A DNA stretch of 36,982 bases, from positions 1 through 36,982 of the forward strand of contig JBAXKZ010000013.1 in NCBI GenBank assembly GCA_037135095.1. The letters run 5' to 3'. The notes under the pieces are model-generated. The model was not told the origin of the DNA. It was given only the letters and a program-made list of their open reading frames with translations, and did not search any database. Source of the DNA: CAIMZW01 sp037135095 (GTDB lineage: Bacteria > Actinomycetota > Actinomycetes > Nanopelagicales > Nanopelagicaceae). Position numbers and translations under genes: made by a program. Shown piece by piece: positions 32,212 to 36,982 of the stretch. Numbering within the stretch: the first letter of the stretch is position 1; each line of letters begins with the position of its first letter.

Positions 32212-33017
32212 ACGAGTACCTCTTCTTCTTTTGATATTTCGGGCGCACTCTTCTTGAGTTTGATGCCCTTCCAATTTTGCGCCGTTTGTACGCCGATCAA
32301 TAGAACCCAAGCGCCAATTAAAGAGAACATAGACAATGCGATGGAGCCCAATACGTTGCCTTGAGAGGCTCGCGTGATCCAGACTGGGAAAGTTTCCCAG
32401 TGGAGCAACGAGGTCAAAGTGAATTCGCCGAAAGATAAGGTGATTGCCAAAAAGAGCGCAGAGTTAATTGAGCCTCTGATGGCTGGAATAATTACGGATA
32501 AGACGGTGCGCGTGAAACTAGCTCCAAGACTTCTGGATGCCTCCACCAAGGTTTTTAATGGGATCGAAGATAGACCAACGTTGAGTGATTGGAAGGTGTA
32601 GGGGATCGCAATAACCACATAAAAGAAGGCCAATTCATACTGACTATTCTGAATAAATGTCGGCATCGCCTTTTGGGCACCAATTGCCAATGAGACTACT
32701 GGTACTACGAGTGGCAAAATGGCAAGAAATTCAAAGACTCTTTTATAGCGTGCACCTTCAAGGTGCAAGAAGGTGACGGCCGGAACGACTGTTATCAAGG
32801 TTAATAGTGCAGCCACAATCGCCAATTTGAGCGAGATTCCTAAATTCGTGAAGAAGTCGTCCTGCTGAAAGATCCATTGATAGTTCGAGAGGTTGTGGCC
32901 CTTGTTGCCGTAGCTTCGCAAACTGAATTCGATCGCAGAGGCAACGGGAAGTATGAAGAACATGAGGCCCAGCGCCAGAACGGCATAACGAAGGTAATTC
33001 AAAGCTCTGGTTTTCAT
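32208..33017 (-). CDS. ABC transporter permease (second membrane subunit)
   Basis: A 269-residue permease with about six helices. The ATPase-docking loop reads VEASRSLGASFTRTVLSVII. It belongs to the PotC/FbpB/PhnV class. I choose ATG 33017, which overlaps the stop of the first permease gene as ATGA, the same arrangement as at its own 3' end; GTG 33029 is the alternative. The C-terminal tail is charged (SKEEEVLV). It should pair with the first permease to form the channel. Confidence 0.91.
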   Translation of the reverse strand: MKTRALNYLRYAVLALGLMFFILPVASAIEFSLRSYGNKGHNLSNYQWIFQQDDFFTNLGISLKLAIVAALLTLITVVPAVTFLHLEGARYKRVFEFLAILPLVVPVVSLAIGAQKAMPTFIQNSQYELAFFYVVIAIPYTFQSLNVGLSSIPLKTLVEASRSLGASFTRTVLSVIIPAIRGSINSALFLAITLSFGEFTLTSLLHWETFPVWITRASQGNVLGSIALSMFSLIGAWVLLIGVQTAQNWKGIKLKKSAPEISKEEEVLV

Positions 33018-33886
33018 CGTCTCGCCCACTTCAAAGAGAAGCCATAGAAACCCATAACAACGGCAGAAACGACGACCATGCCTACTGCAAGAGCGTCTCC
33101 GAGGTTTGCCTGATTAGTGGTGATATTTCCATCGATGAGCGAACCGATGACAAGGGGAACTAAACCAACGCTTCCGCCCGTTAGCGCACGCGCAGTTGCA
33201 AAGGCCGAAAAGGCACTTGCGAAAAGCAGCAGCGTAGATGCCAAGAATGCTGGGAAGAGAACGGGGATTAGAACCCAACGGATGAACTGAAAGTTACCGG
33301 CGCCAAGAGAGTTACTCGCTTCGTGCCATTCGTTACGTAGACCTTGTAGGGCCGGAGTAAATACCAGCAGCATTAGTGGAATCTGGAAGAAGCTATATAC
33401 CAAGATCAATCCTGTAAGACTATAAAGGGTAAAACCGTGAGCATAAATATCAAAGCCAAGCTTTTTCAGCATCGTGACGATTCCACCTTGAGCGCCGAAG
33501 GCTGCAATAAACATGAAGGCCAGCGGAACGCCACCAGAGTTAGCAAGCACACCCGACAACATCGCAATACCAGATCGCAATCCGGAACTCGCTCGATATA
33601 CATAGAAGGCGACGATGGCTCCAATTATTCCGGCTGACAAAGCGGAGAAAAAAGAGAGTTGAAGCGAGACGGAAAAGGCGTGCATATACGGCTTGGTGAA
33701 CATCAAGCGATAAGCGCTGAGACCATAGTGCCCTTTACCTTCAGACAAGGAATTTCGAAAGATCTGAAAAATTGGCCAGCAGAAAAAGAAAAGGAATATT
33801 GCGGAAAAAGGAGCTAAAGGTAGCCCCTTCATAATGAGAGCAAAGCCACCGCCCTTTCGAGCGGTGGCTTGCACTTGTTGACTCAT
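33014..33886 (-). CDS. ABC transporter permease (first membrane subunit)
   Basis: A 290-residue permease with about six helices and a soluble N-terminus. The docking loop reads EASNSLGAGNFQFIRWVLIP. It belongs to the PotB/PhnU class. The start is ATG 33886, placed one base after the stop of the binding-protein gene (TAATATG). A longer reading frame back to 33940 would run inside that gene. The first codons carry a 10-bp hairpin, described separately. Confidence 0.91.
   Translation of the reverse strand: MSQQVQATARKGGGFALIMKGLPLAPFSAIFLFFFCWPIFQIFRNSLSEGKGHYGLSAYRLMFTKPYMHAFSVSLQLSFFSALSAGIIGAIVAFYVYRASSGLRSGIAMLSGVLANSGGVPLAFMFIAAFGAQGGIVTMLKKLGFDIYAHGFTLYSLTGLILVYSFFQIPLMLLVFTPALQGLRNEWHEASNSLGAGNFQFIRWVLIPVLFPAFLASTLLLFASAFSAFATARALTGGSVGLVPLVIGSLIDGNITTNQANLGDALAVGMVVVSAVVMGFYGFSLKWARR
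33843..33870 (-). other. hairpin just downstream of the binding-protein stop, inside the first permease gene
   Basis: AAGCCACCGC and GCGGTGGCTT form a perfect 10-bp stem around an eight-base loop, about 17 bp after the binding-protein stop. It covers codons 6-15 of the first permease. Like the malE-malF hairpin it could protect the upstream binding-protein message and hold back permease translation. Confidence 0.6.
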
Positions 33887-33887
33887 A

Positions 33888-35090
33888 TTAGAGATTTGGC
33901 CAAGCTGATACGAGGATCTTATGTGCAGCATTCTGCGCATCCACGTTTGGTGTCACGGCTGCAAGGTTGCCAGCATATGACGTGATCGAAGCTGGTGGTG
34001 CCACGTTTAGCTTCTTTGCAACCATTACAGGGAACATGATTGGAGTTGCGCCACCGGTGATAAAGATGTTCTGTCCGCCAAGAATCTTTGCGAACAATTT
34101 AGAACCTGAGAGCTTGATGTCAGCAGCTGTTAGTTGGCTGGTGATCTTGCCCTTGTTCTGTGAGTACATGAACTCTTCCCACAAGCGAGCACATGCTGGG
34201 TGAGGAGCGTTCTTGTTGATTGCCTGGTTGTAAGGAGTTCCTTGTAGAACTGCATCGGAAGGAATGACGAACTTAACATCCTTGCCGAGTTGCTTTGCAG
34301 CAGCAACAGTTCCTGGACCATTGAAGTTCCAGTTAAGTACAACCTTGAAAGCACCAGCAGCAAAGTTGGTGGTGTTTCCGTTGGCGGCAACAAAGTTTCC
34401 GTTTGCCTTCATCTTCGCGTAGAAGTCAATTCCTGGCTGGATGTTGTTTACAGATCCACCGTTAGCAACTGCAGCTGTGAAAACGCTCATCAGTGCTTGC
34501 TGTGATTGGGTTGGATCGCCAGAGATTGCGACAAGGCCCTTGAATTCTGGCTTCAAAAGATCCTTGATGGACTTTGGAGCTACCGGGATTGAGGTGTCGT
34601 ACATGATTGCGATCTGACCGGCATAATCACCGTAGTAAGTGGCGTTCAAATTATCCTTGTACTTGGTTGGAATGTCATTCCAGTTAATAACACGATATTC
34701 AGCGAACAAGTCGTTTCCGACTGCATCGTCAAGAACTGAAGCGCCGACGTCGACAACATCTGGTTGCTTTGATTTTGGAGCGGTCTTGATGGTCTGAATT
34801 TCATAGGCTGAAGATCCATCGGGATTGTCATCGTAGATCTTTACGCCGAAGGCCTTGGAGAACAGATCCATAGCTTCGCCAAAGTTCGCCCAGTCGCGAG
34901 GAATCGTGATTACGTTTAGGGCTTTTTCCTTCTTGCAAGCGGTAACCAAACCATCTAGTCCACCAGCGAAATCTTTAACGGATGTTGCATCGGATGCCTT
35001 TACGGCTCCTACTGAGGCAGATGAAACTGCCACTGGGAGAATCGCAACAACCATTGCTGCAATTGCTCCAAAAGCTACATGCTTACGCAT
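33888..35090 (-). CDS. ABC transporter substrate-binding protein, 2-aminoethylphosphonate-type
   Basis: A 400-residue extracellular binding protein of the Fe3+/spermidine/phosphonate cluster. It has a Sec signal peptide (MRKHVAFGAIAAMVVAILP core) with cleavage near SSA/SVGA and no lipobox cysteine. Mature blocks are LNVITIPRDWANFGEAMDLF, KQPDVVDVGASVLDDA and LWEEFMYSQNKGK, typical of periplasmic-binding-protein-like II proteins of this kind. A good AAGGAGG lies 7 bases before the ATG. It is the first gene of the transport operon. The substrate class is inferred from the phosphonatase-like and FAD-oxidase genes upstream; iron or polyamine cannot be excluded by sequence. Confidence 0.86.
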   Translation of the reverse strand: MRKHVAFGAIAAMVVAILPVAVSSASVGAVKASDATSVKDFAGGLDGLVTACKKEKALNVITIPRDWANFGEAMDLFSKAFGVKIYDDNPDGSSAYEIQTIKTAPKSKQPDVVDVGASVLDDAVGNDLFAEYRVINWNDIPTKYKDNLNATYYGDYAGQIAIMYDTSIPVAPKSIKDLLKPEFKGLVAISGDPTQSQQALMSVFTAAVANGGSVNNIQPGIDFYAKMKANGNFVAANGNTTNFAAGAFKVVLNWNFNGPGTVAAAKQLGKDVKFVIPSDAVLQGTPYNQAINKNAPHPACARLWEEFMYSQNKGKITSQLTAADIKLSGSKLFAKILGGQNIFITGGATPIMFPVMVAKKLNVAPPASITSYAGNLAAVTPNVDAQNAAHKILVSAWPNL

Positions 35091-35169
35091 AAGTCCTCCT
35101 TGAGAGATGTAGGGGTAGCAAAGCCCCCCAAGTTTTCAAGGAAGGGCATTTTTGGGATTATTTTGGTTA

Positions 35170-35205
35170 TCGGAAAGTTAACATTTGGATTTAATTCGGA
35201 AAGTT
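35170..35205. repeat. direct repeat upstream of the binding-protein gene
   Basis: TCGGAAAGTT occurs at 35170-35179 and again at 35196-35205, with a period of 26 bp. It lies 80-115 bp upstream of the binding-protein ATG, in the 126-bp gap after the phosphonatase-like gene. It may be a binding site for a regulator such as a phosphate-starvation response protein; the motif is not one I can name with certainty. Confidence 0.45.
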
Positions 35206-35216
35206 CATTCTCGAAA

Positions 35217-35906
35217 CTAGTTAAGGAGTGAAAGTAACTCCGTGCTCCCAATCAGTACGGTGGTGGCCCCGGCTGAAGCTAAATCCTCGGCAGAGTGTGC
35301 GCCAGATGTCACACCAACAACCAACGGCGCTCCAGCTCGAACCCCACTTTGCATATCGGCCTGAGTATCGCCAACCACCACAATCTCTTCGGTAGCGACA
35401 TTTGCCCCAGTAGTCACATTGAATAGTTCTATGGAGCGGAAGATCATGTCTGGCGCGGGACGGCCTTCATCCACTTCCGAAGAAGCAACTGAAACATCGA
35501 TCAAAGGCAACCAATTTAAATTGGTCAAAATTCGATCCAAGATCTCTCTTGGGAAACCGGTTGTGATTGCAATCCCAATTCCACGTTTACGCAATTCCCG
35601 AAAGAAATCACTGATTCCGTCAAATTCTTCAAGCTCGCCCGCTGAGACTAGCTCGATGTATGCGGCAACAAACTTGTCGTGCGCCTGATTGGCCAAATCT
35701 AAATCGCCATCAAAGAGATGAAGGAAGACATCGATTTTGCGCTGACCCATCGTGGCATTTACGTAATCGGTTTTTTCGGCAAGGTCAGCCGAATCGGGCT
35801 CAACGCCCATGCCAATTACCGCTTTCTGAAAGGCACGGACGACTAGGTCATCATCCTTCGCGGTAGTACCTGCTACATCAAAAATTGCTAGTTTTATTTG
35901 CGCCAT
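35217..35906 (-). CDS. phosphonatase-like HAD hydrolase (TIGR03351-like)
   Basis: A 229-residue HAD-superfamily enzyme related to PhnX, phosphonoacetaldehyde hydrolase, which breaks the C-P bond. The nucleophile motif is DVAGTT (D10, with A12 in place of the usual second Asp), a mark of the phosphonatase branch. The cap domain has MGQRKID, where K57 aligns with the Schiff-base lysine of PhnX (MGLLKIDH), but the histidine three residues after that lysine is V60. The usual HAD lysine is R149 in EGRPAPDM, again as in PhnX. The acidic motif is GDTQADMQSG (D180, D184). Its start overlaps the FAD oxidase gene by 13 bp. Phosphonoacetaldehyde or a close relative is the likely substrate. Confidence 0.88.
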   Translation of the reverse strand: MAQIKLAIFDVAGTTAKDDDLVVRAFQKAVIGMGVEPDSADLAEKTDYVNATMGQRKIDVFLHLFDGDLDLANQAHDKFVAAYIELVSAGELEEFDGISDFFRELRKRGIGIAITTGFPREILDRILTNLNWLPLIDVSVASSEVDEGRPAPDMIFRSIELFNVTTGANVATEEIVVVGDTQADMQSGVRAGAPLVVGVTSGAHSAEDLASAGATTVLIGSTELLSLLN

Positions 35907-36982
35907 TGAATCATCGTCTCTTCCGCTATCGCTGGCGACAAGGTATTTCCTCGACCGCCGCCACCCGTTATGACAACCGCGCCAGGTGCAATTGCCTTTC
36001 TAAAATATGTTTCGGAGCTGGTGGATTGGCTGTAAACACCATCCCATCGACGGGATACCACTGGGGCAGTTCGTCCAAAGATGGCGGAAATAACACCTGA
36101 AAGATGCTCATAGGGCTCTTCCAAGATTTCGTGGTCAAAGGGTTCGTCATATTCATGTGTATCTCCAATGGTTAAAGTGCCGTCTAATCGTTGGACCATG
36201 AGTAACTGCATCTTTCTGCGAGCCGCGATCTCCGTTTGTGGCGGCAGCGCAGCAAGGGATAAATCTTTAAAGGCTGGGTAGTACCGAAGGGAATCGCCAT
36301 CGGCCACCGAGTGACCAAGTTTTGCCGGCAGTGGGACGGTCGCACCCATCTGCAATCGGACCCGACGGACGGGAGCATCGGCAAAGAAACTAGAAAGAAA
36401 GCCTTGGTGTGAGGAACCTGGGCACATAACCATCAGGTCGCCAGAAATAGTTTGACCCTTTACATCGATTATGTGATTGCCAGTTTCACTGTGGTAGAAA
36501 TCCATTACATCAAAATTCGGCATCCACCGATAATTTTCATCGGCTTTCAAATACTCGCGCAATGAAACCAGGAGTCGATTTGGTTCGGCAGCAGCGTCTT
36601 GGGTGCAGCGCAAACCCCCAATGAAATCTCCGGCCAGTACGGGCTCTAGAGCAGTAACTTCCTCTTTAACCAATAGGGAGAAGCCACGAAGATCGGCATC
36701 CGGCATGGCTGCTGCCTCTTGTAGCACTTGCCACTCGGCTTCATTGCGAGCGATCGTTATTGAGCCATTTGCTCGAAAGCCAGTGGCTGGAACGGCAGCC
36801 CCGACTTCGCCCCAAATTTCTCGGGCTCGCAGAGCCATCTCGAGTTCGGCGCCAACTTCCCGACCGCTAACCCAGATTAAGCCAAAATTTCGAACCGAGG
36901 CTGATCTAGCGATTTGTTCGCGTTCGCACTGAATTACGGAATAACCCTCTTTAAGTGCCAAATAGGCGTGCATGGTGCCGAT
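35894..36982 (-). CDS. FAD-dependent oxidoreductase, glycine-oxidase-like (TIGR03364/HpnW-like), 5' end cut by window
   Basis: A partial coding region; 363 residues are visible and the frame runs past position 36982 without a stop. The first visible residues IGTMHAYLALKEGYSV are the second half of a FAD-binding Rossmann motif, so only about 10-20 residues are missing. Further blocks are SASVRNFGLIWVSGREVG, LRCTQDAAAEPNRLL, TIGDTHEYDEPFD and VVITGGGGRGNTLSPAIAE. These fit the DAO/glycine-oxidase group, and within it the TIGR03364 type that is found beside phosphonatase-like HAD genes. It should oxidise an aminophosphonate to an aldehyde with release of ammonia or amine and production of H2O2. 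The 13-bp overlap with the HAD gene implies a common pathway. Confidence 0.85.
   Translation of the reverse strand: MGTMHAYLALKEGYSVIQCEREQIARSASVRNFGLIWVSGREVGAELEMALRAREIWGEVGAAVPATGFRANGSITIARNEAEWQVLQEAAAMPDADLRGFSLLVKEEVTALEPVLAGDFIGGLRCTQDAAAEPNRLLVSLREYLKADENYRWMPNFDVMDFYHSETGNHIIDVKGQTISGDLMVMCPGSSHQGFLSSFFADAPVRRVRLQMGATVPLPAKLGHSVADGDSLRYYPAFKDLSLAALPPQTEIAARRKMQLLMVQRLDGTLTIGDTHEYDEPFDHEILEEPYEHLSGVISAIFGRTAPVVSRRWDGVYSQSTSSETYFRKAIAPGAVVITGGGGRGNTLSPAIAEETMIQWRK

Noticed and set aside
32212..32310. Longer start for the ATPase at 32310
   Set aside because: The extra 33 residues are highly charged and overlap the permease end; ATG 32211 forms the usual ATGA overlap and begins right before the nucleotide-binding fold.
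33887..33940. Longer start for the first permease at 33940
   Set aside because: It runs back into the binding-protein gene. ATG 33886 directly follows that gene's stop, like the other junctions in the operon.
35121..35156. Possible terminator between the phosphonatase-like gene and the binding-protein gene
   Set aside because: The stem (GCCC/GGGC) is only about four pairs with mismatches, and its T-run is on the strand without a gene.

Overview
The window looks like a piece of the chromosome of a small, tightly packed actinobacterium of moderate G+C, most like the freshwater acI group (Ca. Planktophila / Nanopelagicales). The phylum is supported by several things seen in the sequence: a GroEL ending in GGGDMDF, the order cold-shock protein with long tail - DUF3027, nearby DUF2530 and DUF3263 proteins, a type 2 citrate synthase, an actinobacterial-type SerC, and TANNNT promoters placed 6 nt in front of start codons. 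The acI assignment is an inference from base composition, gene packing and gene content, and was not checked against any database. No stretch longer than 300 bases lacks a gene. The largest gaps (about 185 bp upstream of malE and 183 bp upstream of groEL) are promoter regions. I see no CRISPR array, insertion sequence, prophage or rRNA.

Layout. 1-52: 5' half of a tRNA-Arg(CCU). 160-2166: a saccharopine-dehydrogenase-like enzyme and an SDR oxidoreductase. 2280-7136: a secreted coiled-coil protein, a Tat-exported Rieske protein, a membrane diguanylate cyclase, a photolyase and an esterase. 7133-14716 (minus): an alpha-glucan operon in the order malE, malF, malG, cytosolic GH13 neopullulanase-like enzyme, secreted GH13 alpha-amylase. 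14902-17932: type 2 citrate synthase, divergent from pdxH-serC. 17940-20633: two small membrane proteins (27 and 58 aa), an MFS exporter, a cold-shock protein and DUF3027. 20703-22802: groEL with a CIRCE operator, and DUF3263. 22880-29532: a PLP-dependent decarboxylase, an SDR/DUF2867 protein, type II NADH dehydrogenase with an alpha/beta hydrolase, and a GMC oxidoreductase.

29571-36982 (minus) is the most interesting block. In transcription order it holds a glycine-oxidase-like FAD enzyme (cut by the window end), a phosphonatase-like HAD hydrolase, a substrate-binding protein, two permeases, an ATPase and a metallophosphoesterase. Most genes overlap or abut their neighbours. The combination resembles an aminophosphonate uptake and catabolism cluster in which an oxidase replaces the PhnW transaminase. 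The exact substrate cannot be read from sequence.

How the genes work together. Secreted amylase makes maltodextrins, MalEFG imports them and the cytosolic GH13 enzyme trims them; the ATPase must come from elsewhere. The phosphonate-type importer would deliver an organophosphonate, the FAD enzyme would oxidise it to an aldehyde, and the HAD enzyme would break the C-P bond to give phosphate. Many single genes appear to be translated leaderless, while secreted and probably highly expressed genes carry good Shine-Dalgarno sites.
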